Shown here: positions 43,327 to 52,255 of the stretch, piece after piece
Numbering within the stretch: the first letter of the stretch is position 1
How the letters are laid out: every line of letters starts with the position of its first letter
Assembly: GCF_034343125.1 (NCBI RefSeq)
Contig: NZ_CP139957.1
Location: 186,001 to 250,000 of the forward strand
Direction of reading: 5' to 3'
Source of the DNA: Caldicellulosiruptor danielii
GTDB lineage: Bacteria; Bacillota; Thermoanaerobacteria; Caldicellulosiruptorales; Caldicellulosiruptoraceae
Length of the DNA stretch: 64,000 bases
Notes under the pieces: model-generated
What the model saw: only the letters and a program-made list of their open reading frames with translations
Databases searched by the model: none
What the model was told of the DNA's origin: nothing
Translations under genes and position numbers: made by a program

Positions 43327-45012
43327 GTGGCAAAGAACCATACAAAATCTAAGACATCTGCCACAGCCACCGTTTTGGACCAAAAGAAGGCAAGATTTGT
43401 TTCAAAAGATATAAAGGATAATGAACTCAAACAGAATTTAAAAGAGCCGTTGATGAAACCTAAAAAACCTCTTGTGCTGGCAGATGCAAAAAAAGAAAAG
43501 AGAAGTAAGAGGGAGAATAAGAGTTATTTATATAGATTTTTTGAATCCATATCTTCCAAGCTAAAGCCAGTAATAATTAAGAAAACCCATTTTAGAAAAA
43601 ATCCTCTAAAAAGTATATTAGAGGAGATATTAAGAATAGTTATTGGGCTGAGGTTCATTGGCAATATAAGAAATTCAAAGGAAGGTATGTTAAAGCTAAA
43701 GATATCTGCAACCTTAGCATTTATGATTTTTATGATTTTTGCCATACATAGAATTCCAATTACATACCAGAAAGCTTATGCAGTTTTACTCAATGGAAGC
43801 GTTGTAGGATATGTAAAGGACAAAACAGAGGCTCAAAAACTTTTCAGTAATTTGAAAGAAGAAATTTCAAACAAGCACAGAACAGATGAATTTATTTTTC
43901 AAAACAAGCCTCAGCTAAAGGAAATTCCGCCCGGCCAGTACAAAAGTACAAGTTTAGATAGTCTCAAAAACACCATAATAGAAAAAGGTGTTGTTCTTGT
44001 AAAAAGGTATGCACTTTTTGTGAACTCAAAAGCTTACATGGTATTTGAAAATCCTCAGATACCACAAAAAGTCTTGCTTAAACTAAAAAGCGTTTATTAC
44101 AAAAATGAGGCTCAATCTGCAAGATTTTTAGAAAAAGTTGAGATAAAGCCTGTATATGTAAGGCCAAGCGCCTCTGTTGTAACTGAGGACCAGGCTCTGA
44201 CTAAAATAATGTTTGGAAAAGATGAGGTAATAGAGTATACTATCAAAGAAGGAGATACGCTGTGGGAGTTAGCCAGAAAATACGATATCTCTGTGGATGA
44301 TATATTTGCATCAAACCCGGGCCTTACTGAAAAGATAATGCCAGGGCAGAAGATAAAACTTTCTAAGATGACACCGCTTATCAACGTTGTGCTTGAAAAA
44401 GAAGTGGAGTTTGAGGATATTCTGCCCAAGCAAGTAAAAGTTGTTAAATCTGAAAACTATTATACAACACAGACCATAGTAAAACAGGAAGGAAAAGATG
44501 GAAGGGCAAAGATAAAAGCTAAGATTGTGTACATGAACGGTCTCGAGTATGACAGAAAGATACTTTCACAGCAGATTTTGCAAAGACCAGTTGACAGGAT
44601 TGTAGTTGTTGGGATAAAGAAACCCCCAAGATATTTTGCAACGGGAAGATTTTCGTATCCTGTATGGGGCATGCTTACATCACGGTTTGGCTACAGAGGA
44701 AGAGAATTTCATGAAGGGATAGACCTTGCTGTTCCGTGGGGTTCAAACGTGTATGCAGCAGACGGTGGTGTTGTAGAATTTGCCGGGTGGTCAGGCGGTT
44801 ATGGCAAGCTCATTATTATAAATCACCAGAACGGCTACAAAACTTACTATGGTCATCTTAGCAAATTTTTGGTAAGCCCTGGCCAGAAGGTTGCAAAGGG
44901 ACAACTCATTGCCAAAAGCGGGTCAACTGGCAGAAGTACAGGTCCTCATCTTCATTTTGAGGTGAGGAAAAACAGCGTGCCACAAAATCCGCTTGTGTAT
45001 CTGCGGCAATAA
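43327..45012 (+). CDS. LysM-G5-M23 murein endopeptidase, membrane anchored
   Basis: GTG 43327 behind TGGAGGTG. The 561-residue protein starts with a basic cytoplasmic tail of about 115 residues and one membrane helix (about 122-142). Outside come a LysM domain (about 304-348; YTIKEGDTLWELARKY ... PGQKIKLS), a G5 domain (about 350-425; EVEFEDILPKQV), and a C-terminal M23 domain (about 440-555) with zinc ligands in HEGIDLAV and HLHFEV. M23 enzymes cut peptidoglycan cross-links. The anchored, long-tailed design resembles cell-division or sporulation-type endopeptidases. The Lys-rich tail is unusual. Confidence 0.93.
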   Translation: MAKNHTKSKTSATATVLDQKKARFVSKDIKDNELKQNLKEPLMKPKKPLVLADAKKEKRSKRENKSYLYRFFESISSKLKPVIIKKTHFRKNPLKSILEEILRIVIGLRFIGNIRNSKEGMLKLKISATLAFMIFMIFAIHRIPITYQKAYAVLLNGSVVGYVKDKTEAQKLFSNLKEEISNKHRTDEFIFQNKPQLKEIPPGQYKSTSLDSLKNTIIEKGVVLVKRYALFVNSKAYMVFENPQIPQKVLLKLKSVYYKNEAQSARFLEKVEIKPVYVRPSASVVTEDQALTKIMFGKDEVIEYTIKEGDTLWELARKYDISVDDIFASNPGLTEKIMPGQKIKLSKMTPLINVVLEKEVEFEDILPKQVKVVKSENYYTTQTIVKQEGKDGRAKIKAKIVYMNGLEYDRKILSQQILQRPVDRIVVVGIKKPPRYFATGRFSYPVWGMLTSRFGYRGREFHEGIDLAVPWGSNVYAADGGVVEFAGWSGGYGKLIIINHQNGYKTYYGHLSKFLVSPGQKVAKGQLIAKSGSTGRSTGPHLHFEVRKNSVPQNPLVYLRQ

Positions 45013-45027
45013 AGTATTGCAAGTTTA

Positions 45028-45067
45028 AAGGCTGGTTGGTACTTCAAAAAAGTAGACAACCAGCCTT
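45028..45067. terminator. Bidirectional terminator between M23 peptidase and queC
   Basis: AAGGCTGGTTG (45028-45038) pairs with CAACCAGCCTT (45057-45067); convergent genes end on both sides. Confidence 0.85.
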
Positions 45068-45075
45068 CTAATTTT

Positions 45076-45741
45076 TTACCAATCAATTTCGATTTCATAT
45101 TCAATTGGGTCTTTCACGCCCACTTTTTTGAAAGCTTCAATTCGCTCTGTGCATGTTCCGCACCTGCCACAGGCTTTTTGACCACCCTTGTAACATGACC
45201 ATGTCAGGCTAAAGTCTACTCCAAGTTCAAGTCCTCTTCTGAGTATGTCTTCTTTTTTCATATCAACATAAGGTGCTTCAAGCTCAAGACCTGTATAGTC
45301 AGCAAGATACAGTGCATTTTTCATTGCCTCAACAAACTCTTTGCGACAGTCAGGGTATATTGGATGGTCACCTGCGTGCGCGCCGTAAAACAGCTTTTTT
45401 GCGCCGAGCGATATAGCATATGCTGCAGAAATAGCAAGTAAAACCATGTTCCTGTTTGGCACAACCGTCTGTTTCATGGTGCTATCAGTATAATATCCTT
45501 CTGGTACATCCCAAGTCTTAGTTGTGAGTGCAGAGGTAGCCAGTTCTGCAAAAAATGAGATATTCACAATTTTGTGAGGAACGGATAAAAGACTGCATGT
45601 CTTTTTTGCAAACTCGAGCTCTTTTGAGTGTTTTTGTCCGTACAAAAAACTTATCGCATATACTTCATAGCCTTGACTTTTGACGTCATAAAGAAGTGTT
45701 GTTGAGTCCATACCGCCAGACAAAACTACAACTGCTCTCAT
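45076..45741 (-). CDS. queC: 7-cyano-7-deazaguanine synthase QueC
   Basis: The 221-residue PP-loop ATPase has the ATP motif VVLSGGMDSTT at its N-terminus and the C-terminal zinc-binding cysteines in SCYKGGQKACGRCGTC. It converts 7-carboxy-7-deazaguanine to preQ0, a queuosine precursor. It is the last gene of a three-gene minus-strand operon (zinc-ribbon protein, RidA, queC; gaps of 13-28 bases). QueE of the same pathway is 2.5 kb away. Confidence 0.96.
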   Translation of the reverse strand: MRAVVVLSGGMDSTTLLYDVKSQGYEVYAISFLYGQKHSKELEFAKKTCSLLSVPHKIVNISFFAELATSALTTKTWDVPEGYYTDSTMKQTVVPNRNMVLLAISAAYAISLGAKKLFYGAHAGDHPIYPDCRKEFVEAMKNALYLADYTGLELEAPYVDMKKEDILRRGLELGVDFSLTWSCYKGGQKACGRCGTCTERIEAFKKVGVKDPIEYEIEIDW

Positions 45742-45754
45742 TTTTTAAAGCTTT

Positions 45755-46132
45755 TCACTCCTTTGCTGCTATAACGTCAACTTCTAAAAGAGCACCTGGC
45801 AGAAGTTTTGCCTCAACCGTGGTTCTTGCAGGAAAGTTTTTGGTGAAAATTGTAGAGTATACCTCATTGAACTTTGCAAAGTCTTCAAGCGATGTTAAAT
45901 AAACGTTTACCTTGACAACATCTTCAAACGAAAATCCGGCTTCTTTTAAGATAGCTTCGATGTTCTTAAAAACAAGCTGTGTTTGAGCTTTTATGTCATC
46001 TCCTTCTATTTTGCCAGATACAGGGTTGATTGGAAGCTGACCAGACACAAAAAGTATATTTCCAAATAGCACTGCGTGGGAGTACGGGCCTACTGGCTTT
46101 GGCGCATCGTTTGAGACAATAAATCTTTTCAT
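45755..46132 (-). CDS. ridA: RidA-family enamine/imine deaminase
   Basis: The 125-residue protein (ATG 46132; GTG 46144 and TTG 46138 are alternatives nearer the GGGAGAG site) has the RidA signature: PVGPYSHAV, ILFVSGQLPINP, and the C-terminal ARTTVEAKLLPGALLEVDVIAAKE with the catalytic Arg. It hydrolyses reactive enamines from pyridoxal enzymes. Complete and ordinary. Confidence 0.93.
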   Translation of the reverse strand: MKRFIVSNDAPKPVGPYSHAVLFGNILFVSGQLPINPVSGKIEGDDIKAQTQLVFKNIEAILKEAGFSFEDVVKVNVYLTSLEDFAKFNEVYSTIFTKNFPARTTVEAKLLPGALLEVDVIAAKE

Positions 46133-46159
46133 TTTCAATATCACTCTCCCTTTTTTAAA

Positions 46160-46561
46160 TCATTCCAGTTTACTGCCGCAGTACGGACAGTACAAAAAGG
46201 TTTTAGAAACTCTTTTCTGACAGTTCGGGCAAAAATCTGACCGACCATCTTCATATCCAAAGTCCTGATCAAATCTCCTGAAAAGCTCAACATCGGCCAG
46301 AGTTATCGGTACATCCTCTCCTTTTTCTAAATCGCGTGCAAGCTGGGCATTTGTTATAAGATAAACTCGATTGCAACAGCTTGTTTGCAAAAAGTATCGC
46401 ACATTCCATCTGAAAATTGGTATAAAAAAGAAATGAAAGTAGCTGTACACTTTAAACAGCGTATGTGTACCTCTTTTAGCGCAAAAAGGGCATATGCTGA
46501 CTTCTATTTGCCGTATAGCCTTTGCATTTTCTTCAACCCCAAATATTCCTATGAAAAACAT
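46160..46561 (-). CDS. Zinc-ribbon protein of unknown function
   Basis: Start set at ATG 46561 (FFIGIFGVEE), with TGGAGC about 13 bases upstream; the longer frame to 46660 has no ribosome site and crosses the divergent promoter region. The 133-residue protein has an N-terminal CPFC pair, a hydrophobic middle (YSYFHFFFIPIFRWNVRYF) with a CC pair, and a C-terminal zinc ribbon CPNC...CPYCG. It resembles small zinc-ribbon proteins often with a membrane-apposed hydrophobic patch. Function unknown. First gene of the ridA-queC operon. Confidence 0.8.
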   Translation of the reverse strand: MFFIGIFGVEENAKAIRQIEVSICPFCAKRGTHTLFKVYSYFHFFFIPIFRWNVRYFLQTSCCNRVYLITNAQLARDLEKGEDVPITLADVELFRRFDQDFGYEDGRSDFCPNCQKRVSKTFLYCPYCGSKLE

Positions 46562-46700
46562 TTTAAAGATTTCAGCTCCATCAAAAAGAGTCTCATTATA
46601 TTTTATCATTTCAGATTTTATTTTTGAATATTTGTGATATAATTGTGTTTGCAAAGTCAAAAAAGGTTTTAGAATCTTTGAAAGGAGGCAGAACTATCAA

Positions 46701-46895
46701 GTGAAGGTAATATTTGCAGGCAAAAACAAAGAAATTGAAGTCAAAGGACCGAAGAGTGCGCAAAGTCTTGCAAAAGATCTTGGGATAAGCTTAGAGGCAA
46801 ATGTTTTTATTAAAAATGGAGAGATAGTTGCACCAGACGATGTTTTAAACGATGATGATGTAGTTGAGGTAATTTCAGCTGTCTCAGGCGGTTAA
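46701..46895 (+). CDS. ttuB: Ubiquitin-like sulfur carrier protein (TtuB/MoaD/ThiS type)
   Basis: GTG 46701 after AAAGGAGG. The 64-residue beta-grasp protein ends in the required Gly-Gly (AVSGG) used for thiocarboxylation. It is followed after 26 bases by a TtuA-like thiolase gene, so the TtuB role (sulfur donor for 2-thioribothymidine 54 of tRNA, known in Thermus) is much more likely than molybdopterin or thiamine synthesis. The E1-like activating enzyme is not in the window. Confidence 0.88.
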   Translation: MKVIFAGKNKEIEVKGPKSAQSLAKDLGISLEANVFIKNGEIVAPDDVLNDDDVVEVISAVSGG

Positions 46896-46921
46896 GAGTT
46901 TGAAAGGAGCTGAAAAGAAAG

Positions 46922-47833
46922 TTGAAGTGTGTAAGATGCAAGAAAAAAGGTGTGATTTACCTCAAAAGACACAACGCAGCTTTTTGCCAGGAATGTTTCT
47001 TGTATTACTACAAAAATCAGGTTAAGAAAAACATAAAAAGGCACAGAATGTTTGACAAAAAGGACAAGGTTTTGGTAGTAATCTCCGGCGGGAAAGACAG
47101 TATGGCGCTGTGGCACATACTGGCAAGCGAAGGGTACAACGTCACAGGGATGTATATAAACCTCGGAATTGGTCAGTATTCTGACAAATCACAGCAGGTT
47201 GTGGAAAGTTTTGCGCAAAAAAACGGTCTTGAGCTTATTGTAAAGGATATTAAAAAAGAGTATGGGCTTGACATATACAGACTTTCAAAGCTTTTAAAAA
47301 GAAGCACATGTTCTGTTTGCGGGTCTATAAAAAGATATCTATTTAACAAGGTGGCATATGACTGTTGGTTTTCTGTGGTTGCAACTGGTCACAACTTGGA
47401 CGATGAGGCAGCAACCCTTCTTGGCAACGTTCTTTCATGGGAAGAAGGGTATCTTGCAAGACAGTCACCTGTGCTTGATTCTACCCATCCAAAACTTGTA
47501 AAAAAGGTAAAGCCGCTTTATACTTTGACTGAAAGAGAAAACTTGTATTATGTTTTGATAAACAAGATTGAATTTTTACACGACGAATGTCCTCATGCTG
47601 TAGGTGCAAGGTCGATACTTTATAAAGAGGTTTTAAACAAGCTTGAAGAGGAAAGTCCTGGAACCAAGCAAAGGTTTATTACAAGTTTCCTTGAAAAAGG
47701 AAGAAGGCATTTTCAGGATGTATACGCAAATGTTGACTTAAGAGAGTGTAAACTTTGTGGGCAAGTTACGACAACAGAGGTTTGTTCTTTTTGCAGGTTT
47801 ATTTCAATTTCGAACAGCCAGTCAAAAAGTTAA
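46922..47833 (+). CDS. ttuA: tRNA 2-thiolation enzyme TtuA-like (TtcA/TIGR00269 family)
   Basis: TTG 46922 after AAAGGAG. The 303-residue protein has two terminal zinc fingers (CVRCKKKG ... CQEC and CKLCGQ ... CSFC), the PP-loop VVISGGKDSMA, and the Fe-S cysteines (STCSVCGSIKR, and the downstream DECPHA). TtuA makes s2T54 in thermophile tRNAs using a [4Fe-4S] cluster and TtuB-thiocarboxylate. The modification stabilises tRNA at high temperature, which matches a thermophilic host. Confidence 0.93.
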   Translation: MKCVRCKKKGVIYLKRHNAAFCQECFLYYYKNQVKKNIKRHRMFDKKDKVLVVISGGKDSMALWHILASEGYNVTGMYINLGIGQYSDKSQQVVESFAQKNGLELIVKDIKKEYGLDIYRLSKLLKRSTCSVCGSIKRYLFNKVAYDCWFSVVATGHNLDDEAATLLGNVLSWEEGYLARQSPVLDSTHPKLVKKVKPLYTLTERENLYYVLINKIEFLHDECPHAVGARSILYKEVLNKLEEESPGTKQRFITSFLEKGRRHFQDVYANVDLRECKLCGQVTTTEVCSFCRFISISNSQSKS

Positions 47834-47878
47834 GGGGGTTGTCTCTCATTGGTATTTTAAAAAGGAATAACCCCCTTA
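47831..47878 (+). terminator. Terminator of the ttuB-ttuA operon
   Basis: TAAGGGGGTT (47831-47840) pairs perfectly with AACCCCCTTA (47869-47878) and TATTTTCC follows. The ttuA stop codon is the first three bases of the stem. Confidence 0.8.
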
Positions 47879-48209
47879 TATTTTCCTTTCTCAAGTATAG
47901 ATAAAAATTTATCAATATCTTGTCTTTTGTTCTTCATTTAATATAGGTCTTATTGTTTTACTTGCCCATTCTAAAAATCTTCTTACGTTTTTCACTATGT
48001 TTTCTATATTTTTTCTCTAAATTCAAGTAATCTTTGGACCAGTTCATTTCTATCTTCTCTTACTTGCTCAAGATAGAATATTATCGACAGTAGAATACCT
48101 TCTTTTTGATCAAAATAAATTTTTCTATCTAACCCTCATATGTTTATTACCTTAAGATTGGTAGAAACATTCCATCTTTGACTTATGCCATTGTATACAA
48201 CTAAGGAAT
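47879..48209 (-). pseudogene. Degraded protein-coding sequence, parent gene not recognised
   Basis: The complement contains consecutive protein-like pieces in shifted frames: ending at 48004 a piece LDRKIYFDQKEG, then ILLSIIFYLEQVREDRN and ELVQRLLEFREKI; from 47995 to 47912 a piece KNVRRFLEWASKTIRP; and after another shift DIDKFLSILEKGKYKG. They have helical, charged character and little bias toward non-coding DNA, but stops separate them and none has a proper start. I read it as a gene decayed by at least two frameshifts. No family recognised. Confidence 0.5.
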
Positions 48210-48881
48210 TTATACACCTCTTTGATGATCTGGCCAGATAATTTTGTGAAGCTGCAGCTGAATCCTTGCATCAAAAAGCTTATTGTCAAGCATAAATTTT
48301 ACAATCTCTCTTGGCTGGATTTTACCAAAAACAGGACTGAAAAAGACATTGCATTTTGGATTAAATACTTGTAGAAGTCTTTTTGCTGTTTCTAAATCTT
48401 CATAAGTTCCCACAACAAATTTTAAAACGTCTCTTGGGCCAAGGAATTTGATATTATCAAGAATCATTTTATTTTCCATCCCGCTTGATGGGCATTTGTA
48501 GTCCATAGTAATTATCACATCTCTTGGAATATGTTCAATTGGTATTGAACCGTTTGTCTCTATATTAACCTCAAAGCCGCTCAAGAGCAGCTTTTCAATC
48601 AAAACATAGATATATGGCTGAATGAGAGGTTCTCCACCAGTTAAGGTGACTCTTTTAATTTGAGTTGAAGAAATAAACTCTAAAAGCCTATCAAGCTCAA
48701 TTTTTTCATATTCAGGGTTTTCGTTTGCATATCTTGTATCGCAAAAACTACAGTTGAGATTGCATCCAGCAAATCTTATAAATACTGCCGGATACCCGCT
48801 TCTTATTCCTTCTCCTTCAATACTTATAAATTTTTCTACCACATTAAATTCTATATTCTTGGCTTTGTGCAAAATAAACAT
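48210..48881 (-). CDS. queE: 7-carboxy-7-deazaguanine synthase QueE
   Basis: ATG 48881 after GGGAGAG. The 223-residue radical-SAM protein has the motif CNLNCSFC (CX3CX2C), IEGEG upstream of it, TGGEPL, IETNGS, and a C-terminal QLHKIIWPD typical of QueE. It rearranges 6-carboxytetrahydropterin to CDG in preQ0/queuosine synthesis, feeding QueC. It has its own promoter. The pathway genes queD and queF are not in the window. Confidence 0.95.
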   Translation of the reverse strand: MFILHKAKNIEFNVVEKFISIEGEGIRSGYPAVFIRFAGCNLNCSFCDTRYANENPEYEKIELDRLLEFISSTQIKRVTLTGGEPLIQPYIYVLIEKLLLSGFEVNIETNGSIPIEHIPRDVIITMDYKCPSSGMENKMILDNIKFLGPRDVLKFVVGTYEDLETAKRLLQVFNPKCNVFFSPVFGKIQPREIVKFMLDNKLFDARIQLQLHKIIWPDHQRGV

Positions 48882-48910
48882 CTCTCCCTTTTAATTTAAC
48901 TTTGAAATAG

Positions 48911-48940
48911 ATTATAACTTACTTTACTCAAAAACTTCAA
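48911..48940 (-). promoter_or_regulatory. Promoter of queE
   Basis: On the complement, TTGAAG (48935-48940), 18 bases, TATAAT (48911-48916), about 30 bases from the start codon. I saw no preQ1 riboswitch in the short leader. Confidence 0.7.
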
Positions 48941-49110
48941 TTATTTTTCTTGACAGATAAAAAATCTGGAACTAAAATATATTTCGCACTCGGAATATTC
49001 GAAACAGAAATATTCAAGTAAAAATTATTAGCTATATGGTAGTGGAAATAGAAATAAAAGACAAAAAGATAAAAATACTCAAGCTGCTCAGTTAAATAGT
49101 AATAAGAATG

Positions 49111-49422
49111 AAAAAGTTAACAATTACAAGAGCAGTTCTCAAAAAAAAACCAAAGGTTTTGATCTTTGACAAGGCGACAAACTCTGTTGACACTTTAACA
49201 GAGATCCAGATACAAAGAGTAATGGACAATCTTATGAAAGGTAGGACATCATTTATAATAGCGAACAGACTTTCGACAATAAGAAACACAGGCCTCATCT
49301 TGGTCAAGGACCATGGCGACATTGTTGAGCAGGGCACACACAAAGAGCTTTTACAAAAAGGTGGCTCTTATGCTCAACTTTACTTTAGCCAGTTTGAAAA
49401 GGAAAAGGAGCTTGCAGGATGA
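49111..49422 (+). pseudogene. C-terminal fragment of an ABC multidrug-exporter ATPase
   Basis: The reading frame matches only the last about 100 residues of an MsbA/LmrA-type exporter, starting inside the signature helix (KLTITRAVL where RLAIARAVL is expected). Two catalytic residues are changed: Walker B reads LIFDKATNSVDT (Glu to Lys) and the H-loop reads IIANRLST (His to Asn). The rest (ILVKDHGDIVEQGTHKELL) is normal. The permease domain and Walker A are absent, and the preceding 200 bases hold nothing related. A truncated, catalytically dead remnant. Confidence 0.88.
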
Positions 49423-49448
49423 AAACCAATTCTTTTCAAAATTGAAGT

Positions 49449-49480
49449 GCCCCGGAGTAAAAATTTCCGGGGCCTTTTTT
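49449..49480 (+). terminator. Intrinsic terminator after the ABC remnant
   Basis: GCCCCGGA (49449-49456) pairs with TCCGGGGC (49466-49473), followed by CTTTTTT. Good on the + strand; it overlaps the end of the convergent chemoreceptor gene. Confidence 0.85.
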
Positions 49481-50756
49481 ATCTTATCTTATACTTTTTG
49501 AGTTTCTTTTCAAGCTCGTCAACAAGCTTTTGAAGTGATTGTGCAGAATATTTCATTTCGTTTATTGAGTTTAACTGATTTTCAACAGTTGCTGCAACCT
49601 CTTGTGATGCCGCAGCCGTCTCTTCAGATACAGAAGATATGTTCTCTATTGCCCGAATAACTGCATTTCTTGCCTCTTCCATTCTGCTGAGTGCTTCTTT
49701 TACCACATATGTCTTTTCTACAATTGCATTTATCTCATCCGATATTTTTGCAAATGACTGCTGGGACTGAACAACTGCATCTTTCTGACCGAGCGCTGCT
49801 TCTTTTATTTCGTCGATAATCTTTATTGTGTTTTCTGTCTCACTCAAAATTATATCAACTATAGAATTTATCTCATCAGCTGCTTTTTTGCTCTGATCGG
49901 CAAGTTTTCTAACCTCGTCTGCAACAACTGCAAATCCTCTTCCTGCCTCACCTGCCCTTGCTGCCTCTATTGCAGCATTGAGTGCCAAAAGGTTTGTCTG
50001 CTCTGCGATGGTGTTTATCACTTCAACAAAGTTTGAGATGTTCTTAATTCTGTCAATAAAAGTCATGATAGTGTCGATCACCTTTTCAGCTGTTGACACT
50101 GCAATTTCACTCTTTTCTCTGAGCATGCTCATCTTTTCGATACCGTCTTTGTTTAGAACATCAATCTTATTTGCCTCTTCAATCACGCCGTTGTAACTTT
50201 CTGACACAGCGTTTATCTGTTCAGAGAGGTTATTAACAAGCAGAACACCGTGCTGTGCCTCTTCAGCCTGCTGAGATGCACCTTTTGCAATCTCCTCAAC
50301 AGTCTTTGCAATCTCTTCAATTGCAGCGGCTGCTTCTTCAGATGTTTTTGTGACCTTTTTGGACGCACCAACAATTGCGTTTGACAGGTCAAAAAAGCTT
50401 TCAATCAACGTCTTAATATCCGAAAGAACAATGTTTACGCTTGATGCTACTCTCTGGATGTTGCCGAACTCTTTTGACGAAATTAGCTTGCTGTAATCAC
50501 CATTTTTTATCTTTTCAAGAATACCTTCAAGTTTTGCAATCATTTTGTTCATCTCATACCGAATCATAAAAGCTGTGATAGCTAAGGTGAGGATAAATGT
50601 GATTGTCGCAACCGCAATAGCATTGAGCTTTGAGCTTGTGTTTGGCATTATTATGCCAAGTACGATGTCGAGGACGATTATAAATAGGATGGCAACGTAT
50701 GTAAGACTTATAACTCCTTTTTTGACAGCACCGTTTTGCTCATTTTTTGGAGGCAT
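49479..50756 (-). CDS. Methyl-accepting chemotaxis protein without an extracellular domain
   Basis: ATG 50756 after GAAGGAGTG. The 425-residue protein has two N-terminal helices separated by only a few residues (about 15-65), a HAMP-like segment, then the long coiled-coil signalling domain with the conserved hairpin tip [19 protein letters not shown]. No periplasmic sensor is present, so it senses internal or membrane signals. Ends in a short Lys-rich tail without a CheR tether. Confidence 0.94.
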   Translation of the reverse strand: MPPKNEQNGAVKKGVISLTYVAILFIIVLDIVLGIIMPNTSSKLNAIAVATITFILTLAITAFMIRYEMNKMIAKLEGILEKIKNGDYSKLISSKEFGNIQRVASSVNIVLSDIKTLIESFFDLSNAIVGASKKVTKTSEEAAAAIEEIAKTVEEIAKGASQQAEEAQHGVLLVNNLSEQINAVSESYNGVIEEANKIDVLNKDGIEKMSMLREKSEIAVSTAEKVIDTIMTFIDRIKNISNFVEVINTIAEQTNLLALNAAIEAARAGEAGRGFAVVADEVRKLADQSKKAADEINSIVDIILSETENTIKIIDEIKEAALGQKDAVVQSQQSFAKISDEINAIVEKTYVVKEALSRMEEARNAVIRAIENISSVSEETAAASQEVAATVENQLNSINEMKYSAQSLQKLVDELEKKLKKYKIR

Positions 50757-50941
50757 CAATTTCACTCCTTCTACCCAAAAATTTCTTTTGTTACTTCTAT
50801 TATAATACAAGATGTGACCTTTTTGCTAACATTTCTTTTCAAAAATAATATCAAAAATAATATAAAAGTTTTTGTCTAAAGGTATGAAAAGATTTCAATA
50901 CTACTATAATAAAACAAAACTTTAAAGTAGGGGAAAAACAA

Positions 50942-52186
50942 ATGTCAAAATTTGTAATAGAAGGTGCAAGCAGGATTTCAGGTACAGTAAAAGTTCACAG
51001 CTCGAAAAATGCGATATTACCACTTTTGGCAGCATCCTTGCTGGCAGACGATAAAATAGAAATTCTGGATGTGCCTTTGCTGGAAGACATCAAAGTGCTT
51101 TTTCAACTTCTTTCACACTGTGGGTGCGACGTAAAGATTGAAGATGGCAATCTGCAAATTTTTCCTGATATCAAAAACGGTGATATAAACGTAGATGGGG
51201 TAAGCAGGCTCAGAGCCTCAATTCTTCTTTTAGGAAGCCTTCTTGCACGTGGGAAAAAGGTTGTAATTGGAATGCCAGGTGGATGCAACATTGGCACACG
51301 ACCAATTGACCTTCATATAAAAGGGCTTTCTCAGCTTGGTGCAGAGATTAAACTCAATCAAGGGTACATTGAAGCAAAGGTAAAAAAGTTAAAAGGTGCT
51401 AAGGTATATTTAGACTTTCCGTCTGTTGGAGCAACAGAGAATATAATGATAGCAGCCGTTTTAGCAGAGGGGGAGACCATAATAGAAAACGCTGCGACCG
51501 AACCTGAGGTTGTGTGTCTTGCGAACTTTTTGAATTCATTGGGCGCAAAAGTGATGGGTGCTGGCACTGATACAATCAGGATTTTGGGTGTGAAAAAACT
51601 TATTGGCTGCTCATTTGCTCCAATTCCAGATAGGATTGAGGCAGGAACGTACATGGCAATGGCTGCAATGTGTGGTGGCGTGCTTGAGCTTACAAATGTG
51701 ATTTGTGAGCATATAAGACCTATTATTGCCAAGTTCAAAGAGAGTGGTGTTAAGGTCTATGAAGGCGAAAATTTTGTAGCCGTTGAAGCACCAGACAGGA
51801 TTTTGGCAACAGACATAAAAACCCTGCCTTACCCTGGTTTTCCCACAGATATGCAAGCCCCCATGATGAGCATGCTAAGTATAGCAAAAGGTACAAGCGT
51901 TGTCATTGAGACAATATTTGAAAACAGATTCTTGCACGTTGGAGAGCTTGTCAAGATGGGCGCGAATATAAAAGTGGAAGGAAGAGTTGCTGTGGTGGAA
52001 GGGGTGAAAAAGCTCAAAGGCGCAAAGGTTGAAGCAAAAGACTTGCGCGGTGGTGCAGCACTTGTTTTGGCTGCTTTGACGGCAGAGGGTGTGAGTGAGA
52101 TTGAAGGTGCTTTTCATATTGACAGGGGATATTTTGAATTTGACAAAAATATAGCAAGTCTTGGTGGAAAAATGAAGAGAGTATAA
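50942..52186 (+). CDS. murA: UDP-N-acetylglucosamine 1-carboxyvinyltransferase MurA
   Basis: ATG 50942 after GTAGGGG; a TATAAT box lies near 50906. The 414-residue EPSP-synthase-fold protein is full length. The active-site loop PGGCNIGTRPID puts the catalytic cysteine at residue 115. N-terminal KVHSSKNAILPLLAASLL binds UDP-GlcNAc. First committed step of peptidoglycan synthesis, cytoplasmic. Only one copy seen in this window. Confidence 0.97.
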   Translation: MSKFVIEGASRISGTVKVHSSKNAILPLLAASLLADDKIEILDVPLLEDIKVLFQLLSHCGCDVKIEDGNLQIFPDIKNGDINVDGVSRLRASILLLGSLLARGKKVVIGMPGGCNIGTRPIDLHIKGLSQLGAEIKLNQGYIEAKVKKLKGAKVYLDFPSVGATENIMIAAVLAEGETIIENAATEPEVVCLANFLNSLGAKVMGAGTDTIRILGVKKLIGCSFAPIPDRIEAGTYMAMAAMCGGVLELTNVICEHIRPIIAKFKESGVKVYEGENFVAVEAPDRILATDIKTLPYPGFPTDMQAPMMSMLSIAKGTSVVIETIFENRFLHVGELVKMGANIKVEGRVAVVEGVKKLKGAKVEAKDLRGGAALVLAALTAEGVSEIEGAFHIDRGYFEFDKNIASLGGKMKRV

Positions 52187-52255
52187 AGGATTTTGTCTTC
52201 CCTGCAGAAAAATTGTGGTATAATTAAGTTAAAAAGCTTGTTTTACTGAAAGAAA

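Noticed and set aside
43327-43680. Second gene or start within the Lys-rich N-terminus of the M23 peptidase
   Set aside because: The frame is continuous from a strong GTG/ribosome site to the membrane helix, and no separate start signal is seen.
48882-49110. preQ1 riboswitch before queE
   Set aside because: The leader after the TATAAT box is only about 30 bases and shows no preQ1 aptamer pattern.
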